From contig JAIWNF010000014.1 in NCBI GenBank assembly GCA_025093555.1, forward strand, positions 310,001 through 374,000: a stretch of DNA of 64,000 bases, in the 5' to 3' direction. Shown one piece after another: positions 33,662 through 45,534 of the stretch; position 1 is the first letter of the stretch, and each line of letters opens with the position of its first letter. The notes under the pieces were generated by a model. That model did no database searches. It saw only the letters and a list, made by a program, of their open reading frames with translations, and was not told the DNA's origin. Both the position numbers and the translations under genes were made by a program. This DNA is from Circinella umbellata (Eukaryota; Mucoromycota; Mucoromycetes; Mucorales; Lichtheimiaceae).

Positions 33662-36600
33662 TCCAGTGCAAACGTTCGCATTGTGTAAGAAGGAAAAAAG
33701 AAAAGCAGGGTGGCAACACGCTGCGGGGTTTTTTTAAGGAGGATGGATTATGCCGACAGGCTTGTATGTCATTATTTTTCTTTATTCCTCCGGCGCTCTC
33801 ATTTTTTTTTATCAAAGGTTACTTGGCTAAAAGTTATATATTATAAAGTCTAGCGGTGTAGTTACACAACAGAAAAATACATAAATATTAGAGCCTGGAT
33901 TCTTTGATTCGGAAATCTATACTTTTCAAGAAAAAGTCGCATGGATATACATTTCTCTATATACAAAACTCATTATATTGAATTGTCGCTGATAATAATA
34001 GTATATATAATTCATTCGCACTTTTGGTCCCTCCCCTAGTTTCCTCTTCTTTGTTATTATGAAGCATCGTGTATAACAAAATAGGTTATGTACATACAAA
34101 TCTACTGGTATATTATTATCGTTAAAGATTAAGATATGTATGGACTTATTTAAGTGATAAATCTTGGGCTTGGAAGAGCTTTATTGAGCAACGTAATCTA
34201 AAACTATCAACTTTGTGAACAATACAAGTGAAAGTAAGACATTATAAAAGTAGCTTTGGTTTTTTTTTATACTAAGGAGGGGATTTAGTAACTGTGCTAA
34301 AACAGAAGAATTAAAGATCTTGTTATATCTTATCTAGTAAAAAGTTCGACTCGTGGTAGTGACTTTTCGTGATACGCTATCCAACATTCTTGGAAGCCGC
34401 TATCTATAAGTTACACAGAAAATAGGTCAAGAAGAAAGCTTAACTAGCATGCAAATACGTATTTAATATTATAGATTCGAAAATCATTCCCCGAATATTG
34501 TTATTTTAAGTTAGCAGAAAAGAATAAGGGCAAATATATACAAATGTATATATATATATTTTTTCCTCTCCCTATGCCAACATATGAAAAAAAAAAAAAA
34601 AGCTTTATATGGGTAAGAGGGAAGGTAGGAATCAAAAGGCAACTCCGTATTGTTATTATTAATATAATTTTTTTCGGTCTGTGAGAGATTTAAACTTTTT
34701 TTTTTTTTTTTTGTTTACACAAGGAAAATTAGTCTAAACTTTTTGAATAGACCATGTTTTTGGTTTCGTCGGAGGAAATCAAATCCGGTTTATGATTGTG
34801 CTGTTTTTCGTTTAATACAATAATTTAAAACATGAATACATAGAAAGTAATAACAATTTAAAGTTAGAAATAAAAGAAGATAAGAGGAAAATGGCATCAG
34901 CACAAACTATGGTTAATGATGAAGACGAGGTCAGAGCGAGGTTGTCAGAAATGAATAATATTATATAAATTTTGTACTTTATTGTTCATATACTCATTTT
35001 ATACCACCTTTTTTTTTCTTATTGAAAAAAATTATTCTTTACTTGTACTGCCAATAAATATATAATACGTAATAATAATAAAGAATAGTACGACGTACCT
35101 GATTTGTGGGGTAAGATTTGATCACAACGTGGATAGAATATATATGTTACTATTATATTGAATAGATTATTTTCTGTGATCAAAATAAAAAAGAAAAAAA
35201 GCCTAAATAGTATACTACAACAGTTAAAGAAACACTCTATCTCCTAATATTATTGAATAGCAACGTGATACAAATCGTTGTTCGGAGATTCAAGAATAAC
35301 CCATTGAAAATACTGACGATCTCTGTAAAAAGTGATACTCAGTGATTTAGTTATAATACATGTGGACTATTAAGGTAATAAATGTGCCACTTTAGGCCCT
35401 GAATTTAATACTATACAGCTCTTTACGGACGACATTCCCAAAATGTAAAAGACCAGAATTACCATATTTAAATTTTGGTGGAGAAAAAAACAAATATGTG
35501 TTTATTTCTTACAAGTTTCAATGTCAATGCAAGTAAACAAGTACGCACGCACGCACGGGTTACTTAAAGGCAACCCCCTTATACACACCATTTGCCTAAG
35601 TACGTACATAACAATAATAATATAAATTTACCTCCCTTTCCTCTTTTCACTCCTGATGGTTTGCCAATATAGTTTCTCAGGCCGCCGTTTTATTTACCCC
35701 ACTTCAATACTATGTTTTTTTTCCCTTCATACTATTATCACATTTTCCCCCAGGGCTGATAATTTTTACTCTTAGTAGCTCCATCGTTATCCTTAATTAT
35801 TATTTTATTTTTTATTTTTTATTTTTTTTGCAAGGGGTTAAAGTAATATTTAAAGATATAGAAATATATTAAAACCATTTATTCCTCTTTTGTATATGAA
35901 ATATTCGTTATTTAGAAATCCTACCATTCCACTGAAAAAAAAAAGAACAAATAAATATATTCTATAAAATAAGAATTTCTTCTTCTGTTCTAGAACACAG
36001 GTTGATCGATTTATTTACAAAACCGCGTGGCAATATAATTTAGGTCATGCTAACACGGTCTGAGAAAGTGAAAAAAGAAATTTAGGGTTATTAGTATATG
36101 AAATCAATTATCTAAGCATTCTTCATAGGAAAAGAATGCAAGAAGTAACGGCCTGTTGACTCAATTAGGCAACTAGGATTAGCTGTGTTTGTTGTTTTCA
36201 AAAGCCGGGGGGAGGGTAGACTTGTCCCTTTTTATCAGGTATGACAAGAAAAAAAGTCTCCCCCCTCCCTAAAGGGTGATCATCCACTCATATTTTTTAT
36301 GCGCATATTAGTTTATATTACTATGTGTTTAACCCAGGCTTTATGTAAGAAAAAAGAAGGGTATTGTGGTTGATGGTAATTTGTTGTTGTTGTTTACATT
36401 GAGTCTTTTATAATCATAGTTTTATGTACTAGTAATAATAAGGGAAATCTATTTTGCTATATCTCACTGTTTGATACTCCATAAAAAATGAGCATTGTAT
36501 TTCTTAGACGAAAAGAAACATACTTTTTTAATAGTTTATCCTTTAAACGATAATACATATTATGTCATAAAAAGGAGAAAATTTTTCTGTAAGTAATAAT

Positions 36601-37371
36601 AATAAATAAGCTCATCAGCATAATGATTGAGCTAGGAAAAATTACATGTTGACATGAAAATCGTAGTGGCGGGCTAACAGAAAAATAAAATAAAATAAAA
36701 TAAAAAAACACATTCGTGACTTTGTGTTACTTGTCGATCATTCATGTAGACGGGCAAAAACACCCTTTCTTTTCCAGAAGCTGGGGTACAGAGTTAAAAC
36801 CTAAAGTAGACAATATTTGTTCGGTACGAGAAAAAAAGTTTTTTGGGGGGGGGGGAGAGGAAATATATGAAAGCAATATATGGAGATGCTTGCATTGGCC
36901 TTTAAAAAGGGCCGTTCAAAATGCTTTATTCGCTTTTTCTTTTCGCTTTACATTCCGTTTTATATCCAATTTTTTATCCCCTTCCATCCCACTCCAGTTC
37001 TCGTTCGCTTTATATTATTTCTCTTGCTTGTAATTACATTATAACGACTTTATTTATATAATTCAATCACACGTAAATTACAGTTTATTTTGTTATAAAA
37101 ATATTCTACATTTTAGATCAATAAGAAAACTTATTATCCCCACTATTACTTATTAAATATTACTTGAATCCCCCATTCTTTTCTTTTTTTTATCCAATAT
37201 CGACCTTTTGTTTTATATATCTGATCCTTTATTTACTACGTATTCTGTGCTATTATTACTTATTACAATTTTCTACTCCATTTTAAAGTCAACGACATTG
37301 GTCCCCCGATTTTACACCTATTGTAAAGGAGTTTTAGTGTCATTTTTCTCCTGCTTTTCTAAATTATCTTC
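33662..37371. other. Long intergenic region
   Basis: 3.7 kb between the PAS kinase (minus) and a plus-strand gene, so it holds two promoters. It includes long A/T homopolymers, a C/T-rich block at about 35620-35760 and one very small ORF (34891-34968). Other frames (for example 36716-37033) have repetitive composition. No RNA gene or transposon end is recognised. Confidence 0.5.
34891..34968 (+). CDS. Very small candidate ORF, 25 aa
   Basis: ATG after an A/G-rich leader (AAGAGGAAAATGG, a good initiation context) starts MASAQTMVNDEDEVRARLSE and ends NNII and TAA. The peptide is acidic-amphipathic and unlike the surrounding AT-rich sequence. A GT at 34930 after GACGAG could instead be a splice donor making this a first exon, but no partner exon is seen before 37372. 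Confidence 0.25.
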   Translation: MASAQTMVNDEDEVRARLSEMNNII

Positions 37372-38145
37372 ATGTACATTCCACCTAATCCCATTTTGAA
37401 TTACTACTCATTACCTGTACTAATCGATTCGCGCATTACCATTGCCGACCCGTTTTACATGTCTCAATCACCCTTACAAACATCGGATCAAGAAGACTTA
37501 TACATCAATGACCCTGATCATTCTCAAAAGTATTACAACATGATGGCCACGTTGGTACCTGAAGATGGAGTAGGAAATATGCGAAGACAATCGTCTTGTT
37601 CCTCGACTGTTACTATGGCAACATCCTCGTCTATATTGTATCCACCTTTACACCAACAAGCCATGTCAACTTCTACTTCTTCATCACCCTCCATTTACGG
37701 TCACAATAATTATTCTACTGCTGGTCAACAAGGTAATAGTCAAGAAGATGATGATGATAATGATAAGAAAGAAGAGGGCGAAAAAAAGTTGAATACATTT
37801 CAAGACAAGTTGGACACACTCTACGACGAATGGATTTCAGTAGATATTGTATATCGCTCGTTACAGACAGCATTTCCTGTCCGACCCTTAGTTCAGTTAT
37901 CCCCTGAAGAAAGATTAGAAGATATCGACCGAGAGCTTAGTATTGCTTACGATGATCTTATGACGCAGGTTAGACGGATTTATCGTAACATAAATCGGTT
38001 GAGCCGCGAAATGGCTCAGTGTAATGTTGAACAACGGCAGTTTCAAGAATTACAACGATTTCAACAACGAGTTTCGAATGTTCATGCAGCATCCAGTACA
38101 GGTTATTGTTTTCCACCTTCAGGAACAGGTTTAACTCCGCCCTGA
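37372..38145 (+). CDS. Unidentified 257-aa protein with C-terminal helical region
   Basis: Single exon. The N-terminal half is Ser/Thr/Gln-rich and disordered-looking, with an acidic block (EDDDDNDKKEEGEKK). From about residue 135 a structured, helical part follows (FQDKLDTLYDEWISVDIVYRSL, a Pro/Val segment, then LEDIDRELSIAYDDLMTQVR and a Gln/Arg-rich coiled-coil-like stretch). No known domain is recognised. The first ATG is at 37372; an alternative at 37459 (MSQSPLQ) removes a hydrophobic stretch. Its long CT-rich leader resembles other genes here. Confidence 0.7.
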   Translation: MYIPPNPILNYYSLPVLIDSRITIADPFYMSQSPLQTSDQEDLYINDPDHSQKYYNMMATLVPEDGVGNMRRQSSCSSTVTMATSSSILYPPLHQQAMSTSTSSSPSIYGHNNYSTAGQQGNSQEDDDDNDKKEEGEKKLNTFQDKLDTLYDEWISVDIVYRSLQTAFPVRPLVQLSPEERLEDIDRELSIAYDDLMTQVRRIYRNINRLSREMAQCNVEQRQFQELQRFQQRVSNVHAASSTGYCFPPSGTGLTPP

Positions 38146-39299
38146 AATTTGAGGGAAACAATAAAATGGTATCACCCGGATAAAAAAAAAAAAATCAAAA
38201 AAATCAAGCTTTTTTCTATTATTATTACACAAAAAAAAAACAAACAAACAAACACGCAGGCCATGGCCATTTAAACATTTTCTTCTATTTTTTTCCATTT
38301 TTTTCTATAGCATAATTTTAGGCAATTAATCTTTTCCTTCCTTTCCTTCTCCCCTCCTTTACTTCCGTTTTTGTAACGTTGATCTTTTTTATATCTTTTA
38401 TCCCTAAACAAATTATTTCATGTTAGAAAAAAAAAAAAGTATAGCCTACTTTCTCTCTCTCTCTCACACATACACACACTCACATATATATATGTATTAC
38501 ATTATAATTGATAGCGCGCGACTCAAATTTATATGAATTATCCAATCTTATCTTTTTCTTCTTATTTTTCTATACACGCATTAATAAACAAAAGAATCAC
38601 TATATGCTCTTCAATGACTACCTTTTTAAAGGTATGTAAAAAAAAAAAAAAAAAAAAAAAAAAATTGGCGGTTTTTTCTAAAAAAAAAAAAATGCTGGTA
38701 ATAATCCAACAGAACCTTCTTTTTTTTTCTTAATTGTTCTATTTGTTAAAAATACCCAGTGTTGGCCTAATTTGGATATGCCCTATAATTTTTTTTAAAG
38801 TTTGCTTTAAAGTGATCGACCCCCTGAACGAATTTTATATGTTCATCCATTTTTAATACGAAAATAATTCTTAATCCTTCAAATTGATAATAAGAGTTCT
38901 TCTTTCGGATCTGGACCTTTTCTCGGTCATTGATCCTATATTGGTAATATTATTTCACTCTTGCTGCTTTTATCTTTTACATGTAAATCAATGGGGGGGG
39001 GACCTTTTTTTTATTGATTTTTACTTGTAACATCTAAATCTATAATAATAATAATAATAATAATAAGAATAAGAATAATTATAATTATAATTATAATTAT
39101 AATGATAGCACCAATACGACAGTACTTGTTAGCGGTATCTGCTATATAGTTTTGTATATATATATATATATTTATGCGGTATGTACTGCATGCCATCCAA
39201 AAATTCTATCGGGAGTGCATTCCGAAAGAAACGGGAGTTGAGATTGTTAATATTTTTGTTTGACCCGTTTTTTATCCTGCACACATAATTATTACAAAT
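38146..39299. other. Intergenic region with simple repeats
   Basis: Downstream of the 257-aa gene: a poly-A run of about 28 (38637-38664), (TAA)n at about 39043-39064, AATTAT repeats at about 39075-39100 and (TA)n near 39157-39170. The polyadenylation zone of the upstream gene and the promoter of the next gene must lie here. No gene is supported. Confidence 0.6.
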
Positions 39300-40644
39300 A
39301 TGGAAGAAAAAAACGATCAACCTAATCAACAAAAATCAGTACAAGGGTGCATTTACTATTTAATTATTTATTTTTCAATACCAATCTATTAAATAATTCA
39401 TTTTTCATTTTTAAATAGAAAAGATGCTACTTTACAAGCATTAGGTAATGTAGCAGAGGGCATGCAATCAAGTTTTTCATCCATTTTTGCTGTAAGTGAA
39501 AATAAAAACAACAACAGAAGCTCATTAGGCATCGACAGAATAAGATTATTCAAAAATAAAATAAAATATACAGAGTTTCGAACAAAATCTACAAATGGCA
39601 CAATCAGTTACTGGTTTATTCGAACAGGTATTAAAAAACAGTATCAAAATCGGTTCGTATTTTTTTCTTCTCTATTAATGGTGATAAAGTAAACTGAAAA
39701 AATACCAACTCTTTTTTTGTTTTCTAATCATTTGGTATTATTAGAAACACAACTGGAACCCAATGAACAAGGGATACAATTAACAGTGTCAATCACCAAT
39801 ACCGTAAAAATCCCTGTTCCAGGTGTTCAATGTTCGATCACATTCCGATCAGATAGTGTTCATTGGTCACACTTGTCAACAACTCAAGAATCATTATCAT
39901 CCACTCATACTCCAGATATTCAAAAAAAACAACAACAAATATTTTCTATTTTCGATACAACCACTACATCAACACCATCATCATTATCAAAAGAAGAAGA
40001 AATTAAACCAGATTCAATAACACTTCCTCCATTATGTATACATACTGAAGTCTTACAAATTAAAATCGATCAACCCGTTCAATGCAATTCAGAAATTATA
40101 TTATATTTTCCAGGACCTGTACCTGAAAGTACTGTCCCGATTGAACATACATTTGGTATCTATTTAGTGGATCAAGTAAAGTATTCTATTTGTTTTCGTT
40201 TTTTGCAAGACTAGAAAGGGGATAATATGAAATTTTATTTTAGTTAAATAAACAATATATTGTTTTTATTTTAGCTTTCAAGGAAAGTATTAGCAGAAGA
40301 CTATAAAGGTAAAGCTATACAGTTCCGACCATGTTCTGCAGAGGCACTTCGACTTTTATTACAGATTCCATCATTTCAAGGTCTTGAGCCAGGATTATCC
40401 ATCATGCTACAGGAAACTAACGCACAAGAAGATTCAAAGGTATCACTTTTCTTCTATCTATATCACCCCTCACATCGAATCGTATATACTTATTTATTTT
40501 ATTCAATAGAAAAAGATTATTTGCAGAATCGAAGAATTTAACAAGAAAACATCGATGGCAAAAATTGCGTTTTATGTGGAATCAAGTGAAGCTCATGAAC
40601 TCTTGAAACTTTTAATTCATGAATTGGATATGTTAAACTGGTAG
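39300..40644 (+). CDS. Unidentified 309-aa protein
   Basis: Exons are 39300-39346, 39419-39491, 39574-39652, 39745-40175, 40275-40439 and 40510-40644, giving 309 aa. Phases fit at every junction, but the third intron uses a weak donor (GTTCGT). A helical N terminus (QALGNVAEGMQSSFSSIFA) is followed by a beta-rich middle (LEPNEQGIQLTVSITNTVKI, then VPGVQCSITFR) broken by a Ser/Thr insert. The C-terminal part is helical and ends HELLKLLIHELDMLNW. The middle could be an immunoglobulin-like or appendage-like sandwich, but I cannot name a family. It is 188 bp upstream of the GH16 gene, same strand. Confidence 0.65.
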
Positions 40645-40832
40645 TTATTATTGTTATCATTTATTTATCAGCAATAATAATAAAAAAAATGTTCCGAAAA
40701 CAAATAAGTCCCCATATAAATCGTTCCTAGTTTTTTTGGATCTTTTCACCTTTTTCTTTTTTTATTTAATCGCTACTGTTACTGTTACTATTGTTTTATT
40801 TTCAAATTATCGACATTGCTACTTAATATATT

Positions 40833-41366
40833 ATGAGGTCATTAGTATTTACAACTTCATTATGGTTATTCGTTTTGATTCATAAGGTCACACATGCATT
40901 CGAATTAAATCCAAACGCATACCAACAAAACCAAGATGAACGAGAAATTAAACAACACTGTCTCATATTTGAAGATCATTTCAATCGGTTCGATCTTCGT
41001 AAATGGCAGGTAATGTAGTATGAAATAGGAGAAAATGAGCTGATTCAAAAAGCTATTATGGTGGGGGGGGGAAGAAGGAGTCCGTGCGCAAAAAAAGAAA
41101 TAATCCATTTGTGTAACAAACCTCTCTTCACTAAACGATTTTTTTTTTTTTTTTTACTTTAGCATGAAATTACTTTGAGTGGGGGTAAAGTGTAACGATG
41201 AGAGATCTACGTGACGTAGGGTGGGGGGAGAAGAAGAAAAAAGAGATTTGGTGTGTGTGTGTTAACCTCATTATTTACTCTTTTTTATACTATTATCCGA
41301 ATATGGATATAACGCAGGTGGAAACTGGGAGTTTCAATGGTAAAAAGACAGTCGAAAAGTTGATTA

Positions 41367-41403
<37 letters not shown>

Positions 41404-43048
41404 AATATTTTATATTATTAACATACTACTCAATCTTTAGGTATACAAATAATCGCTCCAACAGTTTTGTTGAAGATGGCATTTTATATATTAAACCCAC
41501 ATTAACATCTGATTCTATTGGCGAACAAACGATGCGTGAAGGAGGTCGAATTAACTTATGGTAAGAAAATCATAGTAACACAAATTAGTTTTATTGCTAT
41601 TATTATTAGTATTATTATGTAGATCCTTCTCCCCCCCCTTTTTTTTCATTCTCTCCACTTTGTTTTATAAAATCGATTCTTTTTTTGTCCATATGATATC
41701 ATGATCTTCCTTTTTTAACACAAGAAAAAAATAAACTTTAATTGATATAGGTCAGGACAACCATCGGTCGGTTGTACAGGTATGGAAGTATACAGCTTTT
41801 CCCTAACTTTATTTACACGTTTTTTTTTTTTTTTCATTATGCTGTCTCATTATATGTAATGTAATTCGTATTTATCTGAAGTTTATGTATATCATTTTTA
41901 GATAATTCAAATTACGGTAAGATATCTCAGATCTACACTCTATTCTACATACATAGACACGCGTTACATTATACAAAAACAAAAAGTTCATGTTTTACAA
42001 AGTAATTAGACAAACTCATGTACACACCTTTATCATTATTTAAATTAGGTTGTGAACGTGTTGCTGGTACAGCATCTGGGGGTAATTATCTTAATCCGAT
42101 CCAATCTGCGAGACTTCGAACTATTGATTCAGTTTCAATAAAATATGGCAAAGTGGAAGTGCGCGCTCGGTTACCAAAAGGTGATTGGATATGGCCTGCT
42201 ATTTGGATGATGCCCAAACATTCTCAGTATGGCGAATGGCCAGCAAGTGGTAAGATCATTTATAATTTTTTGAAGAATGTTTATGTTTTATATATAAAGT
42301 ATTATAAATAACAAACAAACAATTCATGTACTAGGTGAAATTGATATTGTAAGCAAACTAGATAACTAAAAGGACAAGAGAGAATGAAAAATGTGCACTA
42401 AACGGACTAATATTATTATTTTAGGTGGAATCGCGTGGTAATACTCAATATCCATATGGAAACATAAGCACCATCGGGTCCACATTACATTGGGGCACTC
42501 ATTACACAACCAATAAATACGATTTGACAGCAGCTGAAGGCATATTAGACGATGGATCCACATTTGCGGATGATTTTCATACTTATGGGCTTGAGTGGTC
42601 AAAAGATGGATTAAGGACTTTTGTAGATGACAAAACTATTCTTCTAACTAATTTTGACCAAAGCTTTTTTGAACGTGGCGGATTCCCTGAAACATGGGCA
42701 AATCCTTGGCGTTCTGGTGATATTGGAGCACCCTTTGATTCAGAATTTTACCTGGTAGATCCAAAACTTTTTTTCTTTTATCTTTTTGCTAAACATAGCT
42801 TTAATTTGAAGCAAAACTTATTTTATTTGCTAACCCTTTACTACGTATAGATTTTTAATGTAGCGGTAGGAGGTGTCAATGGATTTTTCCCTGATGCACC
42901 TGGAAAGCCATGGCGTAATGATGATCCTCATGCTATTAATGCATTTTGGGATCACCGAGAAGAATGGTTGTCCACCTGGGGTGAAGATAATAAAAATGCT
43001 ATGGCTATTGACTGGGTCAAAGTTTGGAGTGCAGAAACCAATTGTTGA
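40833..43048 (+). CDS. Secreted GH16 glycoside hydrolase (beta-1,3-glucanase / glucan-binding type)
   Basis: Ten exons: 40833-41009, 41163-41184, 41318-41339, 41441-41560, 41751-41779, 41902-41916, 42049-42249, 42335-42348, 42425-42754 and 42851-43048, giving 375 aa. The signal peptide is MRSLVFTTSLWLFVLIHKVTHA. GH16 landmarks include YGKVEVRARLPKGDWIWPAIWMM, the catalytic E-x-D-x-x-E (GEIDIVESRG), and the family-typical AVGGVNGFFPDA and WDHREEWLSTW. It should cleave or remodel beta-1,3-glucan at the wall or outside the cell; the Trp/Tyr content is like animal and fungal laminarinases. Five exons are 29 nt or shorter, and one intron splits the catalytic motif after GEIDI. A long (TA)n lies in the third intron. 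Confidence 0.9.
41370..41401. repeat. (TA)n microsatellite in an intron
   Basis: About 16 TA units within the third intron of the GH16 gene. Likely polymorphic; it makes a spurious Tyr-Ile repeat frame. Confidence 0.95.
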
Positions 43049-43146
43049 ATTTTTTTAAATAAAAAGCTTTTTTTTTTATTTCGTTTATTTTTTTTCCCAT
43101 TTTTTTTTCAATATATTGAACCGAGTGATTATAAGTATATAATAAT

Positions 43147-45383
43147 ATGGATTGTAATTCAGATAAAAAGTATGTATATAACAAATCTGAAATACAATTG
43201 GATCAACAGCAACAGCAACAAAATGAACCACGTGTATTAATAGCCAAAGTTGACAATGTCAGTGTTGAAGAAGAAGAAGAGAAAATACTCGATCAACCCA
43301 TGTCAGAAGTAGCGGCAGAACAACTAGAAAAAAATCATGATTCTAATGAGATGGATCTGCAATCAAAATTAGAACAAGAACAACAAGAGGAACAACAACA
43401 GCTGGAGACATACCAATTGTATGCTTATGATTTCAAAGACAATGAAAAGACGTGTCAACTTTTGGGTTCAACAGGAACACGATATGATACCACAGTAAAG
43501 GAGACGCTAGAACAAGAAAAGAGCATATTTCAACAAAAAGTGAATCCACCACACGTTTATGATGGCAATAATCATTTTCGTAATGCAAAGTGGTCACCTG
43601 ACGGTTGTTGTTTATTATCCAATTCAAGCGATAATGCAATTCGTTTATTCAACTTGTGTGTGTAGTATATTGTGATTAACCGAATGATTTGAGGATGATG
43701 AAAGAAAGAGAAATTAATAATTATACTTATATATATATCTATAATGATAATAGGCCATATGAATTATTAGATCAACAGACAGGTAATATATTTATGAATG
43801 AGATGAGACGAAGAAGGCCGGAGGAGATATTAGCTCTTACAAGATTATTGATGTGTATGGGTGGGGGTTTTTTTTTATAGAATTAAGTGAACCTATCGAT
43901 CTCGCTACTAATTTTGGTGTACGTGAAGGAGAAGCTGTATATGATTTTGCATGGTTTCCATCAATGACGAGTCAAGGTTTGTCAGTATTGTGTTTTTATG
44001 TGTTTCTCGATACACATGGATACTCCAAACTAAAAAAAAAAAGTTGATTAGATCCTGCCACATGTTGTTTTGTAACATCAGTGCGTGATCATCCAGTACA
44101 TTTATGGGATGCATGTACTGGAGATCTAAGAGCATCCTATTCTGTAATCGATCATCGTGAACGATTTATTGGTCCAAATGTTATATCATTTAATTTGGAT
44201 GGATCACGGTAAGAATTTTTTTATTTCTATTAGGGAGCGGGAGAAAAATGTATTATAAGACTCATTTAGTATGTAAAAATTATAGGATATATTGTGGATA
44301 TGAAAATATGATTGAAATTTTCGATGTACAACGACCGGGACAAGTATCACAAAAGATTCCAACTATTCCACAAAAACGAACAAAAGAAGGACAAAAAGGT
44401 ATAAAGAGACGAACGACGAGCCGAATTTATATACAAATAAATAGTATAATAAATATGATTCTAACAAAGTAAAATTATTTATTAGGCATCATCTCATGTT
44501 TAGATTTCAGTCCGGATTATGCCGGTTTATATGCAGCAGGGTCGTACAGTCATAATGTTGGAATTTATGATGAAACAACTAATGACCTTTGTTTGAAACT
44601 TACTGGAATTAAAACAGGTGTTACTCAGGTAATAATAATTCAACCTGTTAGATGACTTTATTTCTTTGTATCATTTGTTTAAAGGGAACTTCTCTTGTTA
44701 ATATTTTTTTTTTCTTTTTCATCATTAAACAGGTCAAATTCTCAAATGACGGCAGTCAATTGTTTACTGTTTGTCGAGTGTCCAATGTAATATCTTGTTG
44801 GGATATTCGTAACACAACCGATGTTTTATACGATCTCCCACGCCCTGGTCAAACTAGCCAAAGAATTGCATTTGACATTGACCCAAGTGGAAAAGTACTT
44901 ACTACAGGTGACCAGGTAAAGACACAAATAAAATGTATTACTTTTAGATATAAATGTACACATGTTTTTAATTACTGTTGTATGAAATTATATAATTTTG
45001 TTAGAGTGGAAATATACTATTTTATGATATTAGTTCAGGTGCATCCGAAAATAGAGTTTTGAAAACTATTCATGCACATCAAGGTAAATAAGATTTATGT
45101 GGCTGGGTGGAGGAGGGGGGGGAGGTTACAGATAACTATTAAACTTTTTTTATACAATGTAGATTTATCAGTTTGTGCGACCATCAATCCAATGTACCCA
45201 TGGCTTATCGCTTCAGCTTCTGGACAAAGAAAATATACTATTGATGAAGACAATTCTAGCGATGATGATGACGAGGATAATGATAAAGATAGTTTACCGA
45301 TTGATAACTCATTAAAAGTATGGCGAATTCCGGGTCATACTGAATGGTTTTCATACCCAACAGCAGCAACAACCGAAAAATAA
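43147..45383 (+). CDS. WRAP53: TCAB1/WRAP53-type WD40 protein
   Basis: Exons are 43147-43655, 43754-43782, 43881-43976, 44052-44208, 44286-44398, 44486-44628, 44733-44915, 45005-45083 and 45163-45383, giving 509 aa. The N-terminal about 140 residues are acidic and Gln-rich; the rest forms a WD40 propeller. TCAB1-like landmarks: FRNAKWSPDGCCLLSNSSDN, YDFAWFPSM, TSVRDHPVHLWDACTGDLRA, IYCGYENMIEIFDVQRPG and GIISCLDFSPDYAGLYAAGS. In animals TCAB1 binds CAB-box RNAs, carrying scaRNAs and telomerase RNA to Cajal bodies; yeast Swt21 is a relative. The exact RNA partner here is unknown. Only 98 bp separate it from the GH16 stop. It is convergent with the PRPP synthetase gene. Confidence 0.88.
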
Positions 45384-45534
45384 AGTAACAAGTACTTGTC
45401 AAAATAATCCCTATGACAACCACTGCAGCTCCACCTTTATTATACGTATCATGTAACGTCAATATGTATAACAACCAAAAAAAAAGTTCTTTTTTTTTTA
45501 AAAAAAATAAAATTATCATTTTTATTTATTTTTT

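Noticed and set aside
39011..39196. 61-aa Ile-rich frame
   Set aside because: Translation of (TAA)n/(ATT)n microsatellites.
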